From positions 236,027,462 to 236,091,461 of the forward strand of contig OY992538.1 of the NCBI GenBank assembly GCA_963921195.1: a DNA stretch of 64,000 bases, read 5' to 3'. The position numbers and the translations under genes are program-made. The notes beneath the pieces were generated by a model. That model saw only the letters and a list, made by a program, of their open reading frames with translations, did not search any database and was not told where the DNA came from. Origin of the DNA: Pegoplata infirma. Its lineage: Eukaryota > Arthropoda > Insecta > Diptera > Anthomyiidae. Positions 21,733 to 32,875 of this stretch are shown here, in pieces (position 1 is the first letter of the stretch; each line of letters opens with the position of its first letter).

Positions 21733-23874
21733 CACAGTGGACGGTTTGTATGGAAAACGCGCGCATCGAAGTTTTTTGACTATATCTTCTAAACGGTTAG
21801 GAGTTGTAAAACAAAATTAGGCATTCTAAAAACTAGGGACCTTAAGCAATTAAAGCTGTGATCAAAGTTTGTTGTCCTCCTTGCACCCTACATATAAATT
21901 GAATGCAAAGTTGGTTAATTTATTTATATGAACAAATGCTAAAAAAATGTTAAGATCATTGACATTTTTGATATATTATTACTAAATGTCGTTCGGATAG
22001 AGTAAATATACATCATTAAACATTATTAGTTGAAATACATATAAAAAATTGAGTTAAATTATGACCAAATGTATCGACTTTTTTAGTTAACAGATCTGAC
22101 AATATAAATATATAAGTGGAATTGCTTGTATCAAACCTATTTAAAATTGCACAAAAAAGATAAATTTAATATTTGCAAACATTACCTTTCACCCTACACT
22201 AAAATATCCGGCACGTATGACTTTTTTATCAATTTTATTTTATTGATTTATAGTAAATAAATAGTAGTAATAAACCAAAAATGAATAATAACAGGATTAA
22301 AACATTAAAAAACAAATTAACATAGACACGATAATGCAATATCGTAATAAATAAAATAAAAAAATGAGTTCTTTTGTATTAGTTGCAATAGTTCCTTTAG
22401 ATAAGGAACCTTTTTTACGAAGTTCGATGTTTCTTCACGTAAAATGGAAATTTTTGGATCTGATTCTACCATAAATTTTTGAAAAATATCTTTTACATTG
22501 TTTATTCTTGAATATTTTCTGCTAAAATTGTTTTTGTAAATCTTAAAATATTTATGCGACCTTTCTAACGATTCTTCTGATAACTGACCTAATATTTAAA
22601 TTGTATAAGTTAGTTAATGAATTGCTTATATTACATTACCAACTGGTATCACCGAATTTTGAATAATCTCACTTCCGTGTATCAGGACCTTATGTACAGT
22701 AGGACTCATTGTCCACCATCCATACATTGAGATTATATGTTTTACTGTGTCGAATGCATATTTTTTAAATTCGGTTGCATTTATTTCTTCACTTGTGTTA
22801 ATGCACGTTAATAAAATATATACTCGCTTTAATATATTTTCGTCTATTCCAGTAATATCGGATGATATTGCGTAGTTTTCAAAAAATGTTCTGACTGTAT
22901 CGCCATCATTACTTGTGCAATAACTTTATATTGAACAATAAATGAGAAAGTTTAACGAATTTATATGTAAATTTTTACCGTTTTTAGACATAAATTTTTA
23001 TGTGTAAATTTTTACCGTTTTTAGGTCTATCGATTAATATTCCTAATCGTTTTCTGAACTGTTCTTGCACAAAGCGTATTCTCTATTTTACGAGTTCCTT
23101 ATGCTTATTCGACATGTGAGATTCTTTCTTTTTTAGTTCATTTGGCAAACATTTGTTCCGGATTACAAATCCCATTACTAGTAATGCCAAATTTTGCTGG
23201 GTATTTAGTTAGTTTCTCAAGCCTATGCAGCATCACCAATTTTTTTTGTAAATATCTAAATAGGTTGAAGCTGATATTTAATAATTTCGAAAAATAAAAA
23301 TTTAAAAAAATAAATATATAAAAGTTTTTTTTTTCTTTTTATGGACCCTACTTTGGAGCCTTATCCTGAATTTAACTGCAAGTTACTGCAGACGAAATAA
23401 AGTTCCTCGTTTAGATAAATACCTCTAGTTTCACCCCATATTGAATTTGTCTGTATCCACAAGGTTCCACAAAAGATGCAGTCTATAATTAAGGGTCTTT
23501 TTTACACATTTCTTAAAAAATGACAACATTTGGCAGTCAATTAACGAATAACGCGGTTAAAAATTTTAGCTTATAAGGGAAGTTTTAATTAGTTACATAT
23601 ATTGTCAAAGCTGTGTTAAAATTTCAGGATGTAAGCTTACTTAGAAATAGTTTTACTCAATCATTTAAAAAAGGTTTCCAAAAAATTTTAATTTTTTAAA
23701 AAAACCTGAAAATGTTTGGACTTTGGAGAGACGCCCTGGTCAAAGTAAATGACATATAAATAGTTTATGAATGGTTTTCTATCCCCTAGGATGTCTTTTA
23801 TCAAACCCATGTTCAACCGATCAAATCGCTGACAATTTTCATTTTGTTACGATGCGCGTCCATCTTCCACTGTG
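21733..23874. mobile_element. Transib element, 2,142 bp, with 5-bp target duplication
   Basis: Begins CACAGTGGA and ends TCCACTGTG. The outer seven bases CACAGTG fit the Transib TIR rule (CACWRTG) and equal the V(D)J heptamer. A further shared block lies inside (GCGCGCATCG against CGATGCGCGTCC). The flanks are CAACC at 21728-21732 and 23875-23879, a perfect 5-bp duplication as known for Transib. The undisrupted sequence (AAACCAACCTCT) is visible in the related HINE at about 5447. The interior encodes a relic transposase on the minus strand. Confidence 0.9.
22317..23130 (-). pseudogene. Transib (RAG1-related) transposase remnant, C-terminal exons
   Basis: Minus strand. Exon at about 23130-23016 reads FRKRLGILIDRPKN after an in-frame stop. 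Exon 22911-22640 is open for 90 codons with NDGDTVRTFF, then VHKVLIHGSEIIQ. A 51-bp GT-AG intron at 22639-22589 follows, and the splice restores PVGQLSEESLE. The last exon 22588-22317 is open to a TAA and has SRKYSR and a D-F...SDPKI pattern. These motifs are typical of Transib transposases, and the SEE region corresponds to the RAG1 segment holding the third catalytic acidic residue (known alignment; from memory). The N-terminal two-thirds with the first two acidic residues is not recognisable. A 37-bp duplication at 22973-23046 duplicates the donor of the first intron. Dead but young enough to keep two open exons. Confidence 0.82.
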
Positions 23875-24269
23875 CAACCTCTGAAAAATGACAACTTTCA
23901 CCCAGAGAACTAAAAAATTTAATTTTTTCTGTCCGCCCCTTTTGTGGGCGTTTATATCAAAATATGATCAAACAGTATTACTTTAGTTAATAATTTTTTT
24001 TAACATTTTAAAGGGAGTTAAAAATTTGGCACAGGCGCATTTAACAGGTGTTTTTATACCCTCCACTCTCGTGATAGAGGGTATATTTGTCATTCCCTTT
24101 GTTACACCTCGAAATATTGGTCTAGGACCCCATAAAGTGTATACAGTGACTCACAGTGAAAATGGTCCACTAGATATTACATAGAAATTCGTTAAAGACA
24201 AAGAAAACAATATCAACCCATACTATTATCAATCGAGTATTGTTTTGAAAACTGCTGTTAAGGTAATTT

Positions 24270-24573
24270 CCCGAGTAAAAATGTTTAGATATATTTTTAT
24301 ATATCACATCTTACTCGAGATTTTAAAGATCAGTACTGATCCAAGTAAGATTAATTCTGATCCGAGATTTGAAAGATCAGTACTGATCCGAAAAATGGAT
24401 CGCTAAGATTAGATCAGTTTTAATCGGACGGATACAATGTCATCCGAAAAATGGGTTTATATAATTAGATAAACCCTTTTTTCGGATGAAATTGTATCCG
24501 TCCGATTAAAACTGATCTTATCTTAGCGATCCATTTTTCGGATCAGTACTGATCCTTCACATTTTCACTTGGG
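24270..24573. mobile_element. CCC-type foldback MITE
   Basis: CCCGAGTAAAAATG ... CATTTTCACTTGGG, TT on both flanks. The middle is a nearly perfect hairpin: GATCAGTACTGATCCGAAAA, GATCGCTAAGATTAGATCAG and CGGACGGATACAAT on the left arm are mirrored after the centre near 24460 (GGTTTATATAATTAGATAAACC). Arms are about 110 bp in this part. Confidence 0.85.
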
Positions 24574-24584
24574 TTATCAAGCTT

Positions 24585-25232
24585 TAGTTTAAGCTTAAAA
24601 ACATCCAGATTAAGTAAATAATAAATGATCTACGAGGGTCGAACTGAAAAATTACATTATTTATAGACAAATTTTAATTTTTTTTTTTTTTTAAATATTT
24701 CTACGTCAATTTTTTCCAACTTCAAACACTAAAAATCATCCAATAGATTTTATTCAGTGATCAACTTATTTTTGCAACAATCCAAATAAAAATCAAAATT
24801 TTTTTAATTCAGTAAAAGTGTCGTCACTTTTTTGACCCCCAATTCTTTTGACCACCAATTTTTTGTAAACAAAGAAAATATTTTATTATTTTCATATCTC
24901 ATTACTTTACACCTAGATGTACTAAAATTATTACACAATAGAATCTTTTCATCGTTTACAAAAAATTGGTGGTCAACAAATTTGGAGGTCAAAAAAATGC
25001 CGATTGTTTTACTGTATTTAAAAAATTTTCATTTTTCTTTGAGTCATTGCAAAAATTAGTTGATCACTGAGTAAAATCTATTGGACAATTTTTTAAATTT
25101 TTAGTGTTTGAAGTTGGAAAAAATTTACGTAGAAATATTTTTTAAAAAAATTTAAAAAATGTCATTTTCCAGTTTGACCCTCGTAGATCATTTATTATTT
25201 AATCAATCTGGATGCTTTCAGGCTTAAATTAA
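24585..25232. repeat. Large palindrome, about 320-bp arms
   Basis: AATAATAAATGATCTACGAG and GTGATCAACTTATTTTTGCA on the left are inverted on the right (TGCAAAAATTAGTTGATCAC; CTCGTAGATCATTTATTATT). The centre is near 24912 with little loop. Open frames on opposite strands (24804-24992 and 24832-25059) encode similar peptides only because of the palindrome. Confidence 0.85.
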
Positions 25233-25964
25233 ATATATCGATGTCCGTCCGTCTGCCTGTTGAAAGCACGCTAACTTTTAAAAGACTTTACGGAGGCTCC
25301 TGAAGTTTGGCATATATATTGGGCATTTACCTGGTCAGGTTGGTATTGCTATCCAGCGAAATCGGTCCAGTGGTTCACGGCAAGGTTTATTCGCGAATTT
25401 ACGAGATAAAAAACACGATAACTTTCGAAAGGCAATTCTGAGGATGCTGATGCTTGGCATATATATTTGTCGATTCCCTAGGCTGCTTCATATTGAATTT
25501 CAGCCAAATCGGTCTAGTAGTTTAAAATGTTAGAAGCAAAACCGCAAATTTCAGATTCGCTTCACATTAAATTCACGTGCTGAAAAAACCGAGCCTTAAA
25601 AAAACAAGCTTTTAAAACATTGGAAAGCCACAAAATTACTTTACAGATTAATTTTGTCACTTAGAAATATTTTTAAACTAAAAAAAATTTACACTTGAAA
25701 AAATTTTACACTCAAAAAAAAAATTAGTAAATTATTTTTTTTTTTTACAAAAATTAAATATTTCAAAATAAAATATTTATAATCAAAATTGTTATTTTTT
25801 TTTACATTAAAAAACCTACTATCCTTTAAAAAGGGCTTGTGGAGGGTATTCATAGATTCGGCCAAGTTGAATTTAACTTTTATACTTGTTTTTTTTTTAA
25901 TTTTAGTAAAAAAATTAAAAAATATGTTCAGTATGTGAAAAAAATAATTAAAAAAATATTTTTA

Positions 25965-26238
25965 CTAAATTTTGAGTAGGTTTATTCTAGCTCGAGGTCA
26001 TTATTTCCTTTACTAATTAAAACTATGATATTTTCATAGAATAATGTTCAAGAAAATAAATTTTCTGTTTTAAATTTTTAATGTTGGAAATTTTTGCAAG
26101 ACACGTGTTTCGGAATTTGTCACATTCCATTGTCAAGACTATTTAGCAAACATAAATATTATACTCCAAGTAGCAAAGGGAATTTAAATAGCAAGTCGCT
26201 AATGCTCAAATAAAAATATTTATACACATATTCAACTC
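25965..26238 (-). repeat. D-family unit, first half (split)
   Basis: TTTGAGTAGGTTTATTCTAG and CTCGAGGTCATTATTTCC, then TGTTTCGGAATTTGTCACAT and AAGTAGCAAAGGGAATTTAA. This is the reverse of the D consensus. The other half resumes at 29936. The break is the TA target of the satellite-bearing element. Confidence 0.65.
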
Positions 26239-26240
26239 TA

Positions 26241-29200
26241 CACACAGAAAACGGATTCGTTGTGCCAACCAAATTTAGAACCAACCAAATTATTGTAGTC
26301 CAGCCAACCATCACTTTTATCAGTTGTAATTACTAATATTTTCGATTTAGTTAATTGGTATATATATCGAATTTCAGTAAGAGCAACTGAATATATCTGT
26401 TGAAGCAACGAAAAATTAAAAGATCAAAATGGTTGTTGTGACCGATATAATAGCACCACGACTAAAATATTTTATTAATTGGGTCCTTTAACCGTAAAAT
26501 AAAAAGACAAAAAAGGTTTTTTTTTAATATATTTATTAAATAAGTTAATTTTACAAGAATATATACAAAAGTTGATATTTAATACAATTTTTAAGCATAT
26601 TTTTTTTTATAAAAATTCTCAGAATCTGCGAAAAGCGTCTCAGCACCTGGGACTTTTTCTATAGAAAATATTTCTTCGAGTCTAAGAATTTTTCTATAGA
26701 AAATATGTACCAGAATCTGAGACTTTTTGTATAGAATCTGAAAATTATTCTAAAGCAAAAATATCATACAATCTAAAATTTGCTATAGCAAAAATGTCTT
26801 AGAATCAGAGACTCAGAATCTGAGACTTTTTCCATAGCACAAAAGTATCAGAATCTGAGACTTTTTCTATAGGAAAAACGTGTCAGATTCTGAAAATTAT
26901 TCTATATTCAAATCGTCGTAGAATCTGAGACATCGTAGAATCTGAGACTTTTTCTATAAAACAGAATCAGAATCTGAGAATTTTTTTATAGAAATCCCGT
27001 TTCAGAATCGGAGACTTTTTCTATAGAGAAAACCGTATCATAATCTGAGACTTTTTCTAAAGAAAAAAACGTCTCAGAATGTGGGACGTCTTATGTAGTA
27101 AAAATCTCTGAGAATCTGGGACTTTTTCTATAAAAAAAACGTCTCAAAATCTGCCATTTTTTCTATAGAAAAAGTCTCAGATACTGCGACATTTTTTCTA
27201 CAGAAAAAGTCTCAGATTCTGAGACATTTTTTCTATGGAAAAAGTCTCAGATTCTGAGACATTTTTTCTATAGAAAAAGTCTCAGATTCTGAGACATTTT
27301 TTTCTATAGAAAAAGTCTCAGATTCTGATCCATTTTTTCTATAGAAAAAGGCTCAGATTCTGAGACATTTTTTCTATAGAAAAACGGCTCAGATTCTGAC
27401 CTTTTTTATAGAAAAAATGTCTCAGAATCTGAGAATTTTTCTATATAAAATATCTCAGATTCTGAGATATTTTTTCTATAGAAAAAGTCTCAGATACTGC
27501 GATATTTTTTCTATAGAAAAAGTCTCAGATACTGCGACATTTTTTCTATAGAAAAAGTCTCAGATACTGCGACATTTTTTCTACAGAAAAAGTCTAAGAC
27601 TCTGAGACATTTTTTCTATAGAAAAAGTCTCAGATACTGCGACATTTTTTCTACAGAAAAAGTCTCAGATACTGCGACATTTTTTCTACAGAAAAAGTCT
27701 CAGATTCTGAGACATTTTTTCTATAGAAAAATCTCAGATTCTGAGACATTTTTTCTATAGAAAAAGTCTCAGATTCTGAGACATTTTTTCTATAGAAAAA
27801 GTCTCAGATTCTGAGACATTTTTTTTTTTGAAAAAGTATCAGATTCTGAGACATTTTTTCTATAGAAAAAGTCTCAGATTCTGAGACATTTTTTCTATAG
27901 AAAAAGTATCAGATTCTGGGACATTTTTTTCTATAGAAAAAGTCTCAGATTCTGAGACATTTTTTCTATTAAAAAAGTCTCAGATTCTGAGACATTGTTC
28001 CTATAGAAAACGTCTTATATTCTAAGACATTTTTCCTTAGAAAAATGTCTCAGAATCTGAGACATTTTTCCAACAGAAAAAGTCTCAGATTCTAAGACAT
28101 TTTTCCTATAGAAAAAGTCTCAGATTCTGTGACATTTTTCCTATACAAAAAGTCTCAGATTCTGAGACCTTTTTCCTTTAAAAAAAGTCTGAGATTCTGA
28201 GACATTTTTCCTATACAAAAAGTCTCAGATTCTGAGACATTTTTCCTATAGAAAATGTCTCAGATTCAGAGACATTTTTCCTATAGAAAAAGTCTCAGAA
28301 TCTAAGACTTTTTCTATAGAAAAATCTCAGATTCTGAGGCATTTTTCCTATAGAAAAAGTCTCAGATTCTGAGACATTTTTCCTATAGAAAAAGTCTCAG
28401 ATTCTGAGGCATTTTTCCTATAGAAAAAGTCTCAGATTCTGAAACATTTTTCATATAGAAAAAGTCTCAGATTCTGAGACATTTTTCCCATAGAAAAAGT
28501 CTCAGATTCTGAGACATTTTTCCTATAGAAAAAGTCTTAGATTCTTAGACGTTTTCCTATAGAAAATGTCTAAGGTTCTGAGACATTTTTCCTATAGAAA
28601 ATGTCTCAGATTCAGAGACATTTTTCTTATAGAAAAAGTCTTATATTCTGAAACATTTTTCTCAGATTCTGAGACATTTTTCCTACAGAAAAAATCTCAG
28701 ATTCTGAGACATTTTTCCTGTAGAAAAATATCTCAAATTCTGAAAAAGTTTTTTTTTATCTCAGACTCTTAGATATTTTTCCTATGGAAAAAGTCTCAGT
28801 TTCTGTGACATTTTTTGTATATTAAAAGCCTCTGATTCTGATACATTTTTCGTTTACAAAAGGTCTCAGATTCTGAGAAATTTTTCCTATAGAAAAATTT
28901 TCAGATTCTGAGCAAGTTTTTCTATAGGAGAATTATCTTATTCTAAGAAATTTTTTTATAGAAAAAGTCTAGGAATCTGAGAACTCGAAAAATGGCTCAG
29001 AATCTTAGAATGTTACCTATAGAAAAATCCTGAGATTCTCAGACATTTCGCTATGGAAATATTCTGATATTCAATGATATTTTTCTACAGAAAATTCGAA
29101 TATATCAACAAAATTTTTAATGCAAACATCTAACCTCTCAAATTTGGTCTTAATGCAGATATTCAATAAAGAGTTTAATTTTCCAGCAAATTTTGTTTAG

Positions 29201-29933
29201 ATTAATAGGAAAATCCGCACGAATTTTTAACTTTTGATGGTGAGCTTTTTCTGCAAAAAATTCAATCGTTATTTAAAATAGTATTTTTTGCGCAGATTTT
29301 GACATACTTACATTTTATGGTATATTTTACATTTTGATACATATTTCATTGATTTTTTGAATTATCTTTATACAATTTGTTTTTAAATATTTGGTGGAAA
29401 ATTACAAATATTATTTTTGTATGACATTTTAATAATTTAAAAGAGTTTTTATAGAAGCAACATACAATTAGTTGCAGTAACTTTAATACAAAATTAAAAA
29501 ATGATTGTGTGTACCAAAACTTAATAGTTCGAAGATAGTATTACATTAAAATTTTAAATTTCAAATGTATTTTGAATTTTTCAAAATTGTAAACAATTTA
29601 CACCAAGTATCAGTTGCTGTAACTGATTTTTAATAATACTGAACTATTATTATGTGCTTGTTATTAAAAATTTATTGCATTAAAAAACAAAATATAAATG
29701 AATAGTTCGGGCAATTATGAACGTTTTTGAAGTAATATTTTTTTCAAATTGATAAATGCAACCAATATTTTTTGAAAATGTGATTGTTTTTTGGTAATTT
29801 GTTCAGATATTTGGTATAAAATTCGTTTTTTTAATTATGGTAATTAAATCTAAATAGTTGTAACTAAAACTTATATTCTGAAACCAAATTTGAGGAGTTT
29901 TAACTGAGTTCCAAATAATTTTTTCCCTGTGTG
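26241..29933. mobile_element. TA-flanked TIR element filled with satellite, 3.7 kb
   Basis: TA at 26239-26240 and 29934-29935. Ends CACACAGAAAAC and TTTTTCCCTGTGTG. It interrupts a D unit at CAACTCTA|CATTC, and the D copy at 59535-60090 shows the uninterrupted arrangement. Subterminal arms carry scattered CAGTTG/CAACTG words (TATCAGTTGTAATTAC; TATCAGTTGCTGTAACTG). Between the arms, about 26617-29095, is a tandem array. No transposase frame. Confidence 0.8.
26617..29095. repeat. 35-bp satellite array, roughly 70 copies
   Basis: The unit is CAGATTCTGAGACATTTTTC plus CTATAGAAAAAGTCT, 35 bp. It is built of two palindromes: TCTCAG-ATT-CTGAGA and TTTTTCTATAGAAAAA. The centre (about 27150-28560) is homogeneous, while both edges are degenerate (CAGAATCTGCGAAAAGCGTC; TCTGAGACTTTTTCCATAGC). 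Two variant types form blocks: ATTTTTTCTATAG before about 27990, ATTTTTCCTATAG after it. A 68-codon open frame at 28566-28772 is only the array read in frame. Confidence 0.93.
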
Positions 29934-29935
29934 TA

Positions 29936-30195
29936 CATTCATAATAAGATCACGATCGTCAAATAACCAACAAAAACTATTAAAAACAGATTTACATATA
30001 AGTGTCCATTGTACAACACTATATGGTAGTTGTTGTTGCAAATGCTCAAATATATGGGCTATTTGAAACTGTTATACCATATTTGGACTATTCACTTGGC
30101 GTTTAAATTTTGATTAATTTTTATTCAAAATAAAAATTGTTTTATTCGACCATTAAAACATTATATTTTGTGAAAGGTTATTCTAGCTCGAAAGA
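29936..30195 (-). repeat. D-family unit, second half
   Basis: CACGATCGTCAAATAACCAA, AAAACAGATTTACATATAAG, GTTGTTGTTGCAAATGCTCA and GGTTATTCTAGCTCGAAAGA continue the D unit that starts at 25965. Together both halves measure about 515 bp, as the copy at 59535 does. Confidence 0.65.
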
Positions 30196-30199
30196 TTTG

Positions 30200-32220
30200 A
30201 AAAATTTGATAAAAAAATAAAATTAATAAAAAAAATAGGTTTGAAATGCGCACAGGCGCATTTAACAGTCCTACTTATTTTTAGCTCCACAATAAACTAT
30301 TTGATTTAAACTACATTTTCAAAACTTTATGTCTATTGATTACATTTATATTTTATATTTATACATCCAATAAGTTCTCATCATTTCAAAAATGTCCTGC
30401 CCCCCTAATACTAATATACCATATGCCTTTGACGTATGAACTAAACTAGTCTGAAGTGTTTTGAACTTACATATAGTAGAAGAGCAGACATTGATATACT
30501 GTTTGTTTGATTAAATGGAAATAAAGCTGCCTAGTCATAAACACCCATAAATATCTACCAACAAATGAAATATTTTCTACGCATACAAATTTACTTTAAA
30601 CATCATGAAAATAAATACTTTACACTTGCAGTTCTTTAGGTAAAATTGTAAATATCTTTAAAAAAAGTTGTAAAATTTCACTTTTCATTAACTTTTTTTC
30701 TATCAAGATTATGAAAACCTTAAACTTATTTTTTTTTATAAAAGAGAATCTTTTTATTCGTGTTCATTTTTAATTGTATGCAGCAACAAGATGTATGTTA
30801 ATGTAGTTTTTTTTTATTATTTTTTAATATTAATATTTAGAAGTCTTAAAAATGCATGGAAAGTGTGATAATTTTAAATCACAATTCTTGATAGAGATCT
30901 CCTTTAACATTATGAACTGGAAAAAAAAAATTCCGAGGAAAACAAATTTTTAATACAAAATCCCGCGAAACTTTTTTTTTGTGAAATATATATATCATGT
31001 ATCAAAGAAAATAAGTCATTGATATGATTCCGGCCCAATCATTCTAAACAATTTTTGTAAAGCACTTAAAGGTAACAAAGTACTGACGGCCATGCCAGTA
31101 TTGCATATCGTCGAACTATATTCAATAAATGCCAACTCGAAAAAGCTTACTGTTCAGGAGAGCTAAAAAACTAGTTATTTCGCATATTATTGCAAAAATA
31201 AACAATGTACCTTCCACAAGATGGTTTAAATATTCTAAACAATTTTTACCTATGCAAAAATTTTCATATTTTGCACTTGTTTGCGTATTTTTCAGAGATG
31301 GCATTTATTACTATATCAAAAAACAAATATTTTTTTAGAGTTGGCATATTTTGTCGGAAAATAAAAATAAATTTTTTTTTGGAAAAATTTAAAAATTTTT
31401 TTTTTTTTGGTTTTTGTTATCCTTAGTACGGTAATTGCAAAAACTGAACAAAAAATTAAAAATCTTTGCATATTTTTAAAAGTTACTAGCTCCGAAAGCC
31501 TTTTAATCTCAGGGTGGTCAACTTTGGCACTCTGTAACTCACGCTGTATTGCAATAGGGTCACTCCAAACTAGCTTTTTTGAAAGCTTATATCATTGACT
31601 TTATTTGCCCCATTCATTATGTTTCAATCTGATAAATAGTTTGAAAGTTACATAAATATAAGCAATCTTTTTTTTTGCAAACACTATTTACTGATATTTC
31701 CAAAATGACAATATTTCCAAAATGACAATATCTCGAGAACCAATCATTAGATATCAAAATCTTTACAAGCTTCGTGTTTAGCATGGCAAATGCAATAATA
31801 TATGTGGTCTAATTTTTTTTAAAAAATTTTTGAAAAATTTTTGGAAATTTATAATGGGAGTTGGTATTTATTTCCACCAAAAAAATATGTACTTTGAGTT
31901 AGCAGAATAACGAAAATGGATGTAAAACGACAACAAATTATTTTTTTGCTCTGAAATTTTTATGGCAGATAGGTATTACATAGGGGAGCTATTTGCCATC
32001 GGAATCTCATTTCCGTCAAATTTGAGTTGGCATATTTTGAATATAGGTTCACGATATATGATGGAATTTTTTTTAAGAAGCCTATTTTAATGACCAGATT
32101 TATCAAACAACCCTCGTAAACATGTATGCAAAAAATATTATTTAATATGTGTAAAAATTAAAAAAAAGGAAAACACTACATGAGGCATTAGAACGGCATT
32201 TTTTTGTGTTCGGCATTTTT
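30200..32220. other. AT-rich DNA, no gene recognised
   Basis: At about 30238-30290 there is a weak HINE 3' end (GCGCACAGGCGCATTTAACA, then CCTACTTATTT). The rest (30300-32220) shows no repeat end, RNA or protein motif that I can name. Open frames around 31122-31600 overlap each other on both strands and have no domain. Confidence 0.45.
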
Positions 32221-32224
32221 TTCG

Positions 32225-32690
32225 ATTTTGAAGGTACAAATTTAAGGCCAATCGGATTAAATTATCCCATGGCGCCCGGCAATCAAAGTTTTGAATTTTT
32301 GGAAATTTAAAAAATAAAAAATACATATCGTCGGTGCGTCAACCAGAACCGCTATGTGTTTTTCAAAATTTTTGAATACAAACGCAAAAGCACAAACTTT
32401 AGCTGTTTTTTAAGTTTCTTCAGAAAATTTTTAAATACACATAGCGGTTCTGGTTGACGCACCGACGATATATCTATCGACACATCATATTTATTTTAAT
32501 GCGCTGAACACGATTATCAAATTTAATTTAAAATCGCTTGAACTGATTTTGACATATCACTATTTGAAATTTGCAAACAATTATGGTTTTTTCCTAAGTT
32601 TAAGAAATGTTAAAAAAAAATCTCATATTTTCTCTTCTTTGACCATTTCCATTTCATGGTTTAAGTTATAACAAATCTTTTGTATAGACT
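32225..32690 (+). repeat. E-family dispersed repeat, interrupted by a MITE
   Basis: ACAAATTTAAGGCCAATCGG, CCATGGCGCCCGGCAATCAA, then after the MITE TTATTTTAATGCGCTGAACA and ACATATCACTATTTGAAATT. Related copies are at 32885-33000, 35398-35650, 36725-37020 (-), 41735-42090 and 61060-61350 (-). The conserved words (GATATCGCTATTTGAAATTT; GGCGCCCTTCGATCAAAGTTT-like) are separated by A-runs. Type unknown, no coding frame. Confidence 0.5.
32325..32471. mobile_element. 147-bp MITE with perfect 35-bp TIRs
   Basis: ATATCGTCGGTGCGTCAACC ... GCTATGTGT (32325-32359) is exactly inverted at 32437-32471. TA-rich flanks. The spacer is about 77 bp and A/T-rich. It is inserted in the E repeat. Identical arms suggest recent movement or gene conversion between arms. 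Confidence 0.9.
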
Positions 32691-32696
32691 TAATTT

Positions 32697-32875
32697 AGGG
32701 GCCCCCTGTTGGTTAGTTGGTAGCGTGCTAGCCTATGAAACAGGGGGTCGTGGGTTCGATTCCCACAAAAACCCTTGGTCGATTTCGCTACAACGAGACG
32801 ACGGTCATTGTTACCAGTTCTCGTTTAGGTTTAAATTATTAAAAAAAAAAAAATGATGTGTAATTATATTGGAAT
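32697..32875 (+). mobile_element. tRNA-derived SINE with 14-bp target duplication
   Basis: The head is tRNA-like. GTTAGTTGGTAGC can form a D-arm (GTTA/TAGC). GTGGG-TTCGATT-CCCAC is a perfect T-arm with a consensus B-box. The anticodon arm and acceptor stem do not pair, so it is not a working tRNA. A short body follows (CGATTTCGCTACAACGAGAC) and then an A-rich tail from about 32840. TATAGACTTAATTT stands on both sides (32683-32696 and 32876-32889), the expected product of LINE-driven insertion. Pol III transcription from the A and B boxes is inferred. Confidence 0.82.

Larger units (their letters stand above)
21085..24050 (+). mobile_element. HINE-B/C element interrupted by a MITE and a Transib
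   Basis: Pieces visible in order: 21085-21148 (GCTCGCTGAAGTCCAAACCA), 21659-21732 (GGGGGAAGTATCTTCCCTTC, AAAACTCAACC) and 23875-24050 (CTCTGAAAAATGACAAC, TTTTGTGGGCGTTTAT, degenerate hairpin TTGGCACAGGCGCATTTAAC). They align with 5095-5570 once the MITE 21149-21658 and the Transib 21733-23874 are removed. A second HINE follows directly. Confidence 0.65.
24144..25232. mobile_element. Nested insertion starting with a mariner-like end
   Basis: Begins CAGTGACTCACAGTGAAAAT right after TA inside the HINE (TA)n tract, as Tc1/mariner ends do. No matching right end is found. The insertion consists mainly of two palindromes, 24270-24573 and 24585-25232, so it may be a partial element later invaded. 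Confidence 0.45.
24056..25888 (+). mobile_element. HINE-A split by an insertion with two palindromes
   Basis: 5' part 24056-24143 (ATACCCTCCACTCTCG, ACCCCATAAAGTGTATA) and 3' part 25233-25888 (ATATCGATGTCCGTCCGTCT ... hairpin ATTCGGC-CAA-GTTGAAT, end TACTTG). The core between them (TTCATGATCC... ) was lost with the insertion 24144-25232. Both outer ends abut T-runs. Confidence 0.75.

Noticed and set aside
26617..29095. CRISPR-like regular array
   Set aside because: Units are directly adjacent with no unique spacers, and the context is eukaryotic satellite DNA.
32697..32775. A functional tRNA gene
   Set aside because: D and T arms pair, but the anticodon arm and acceptor stem do not. The 14-bp duplication and A tail show a SINE.
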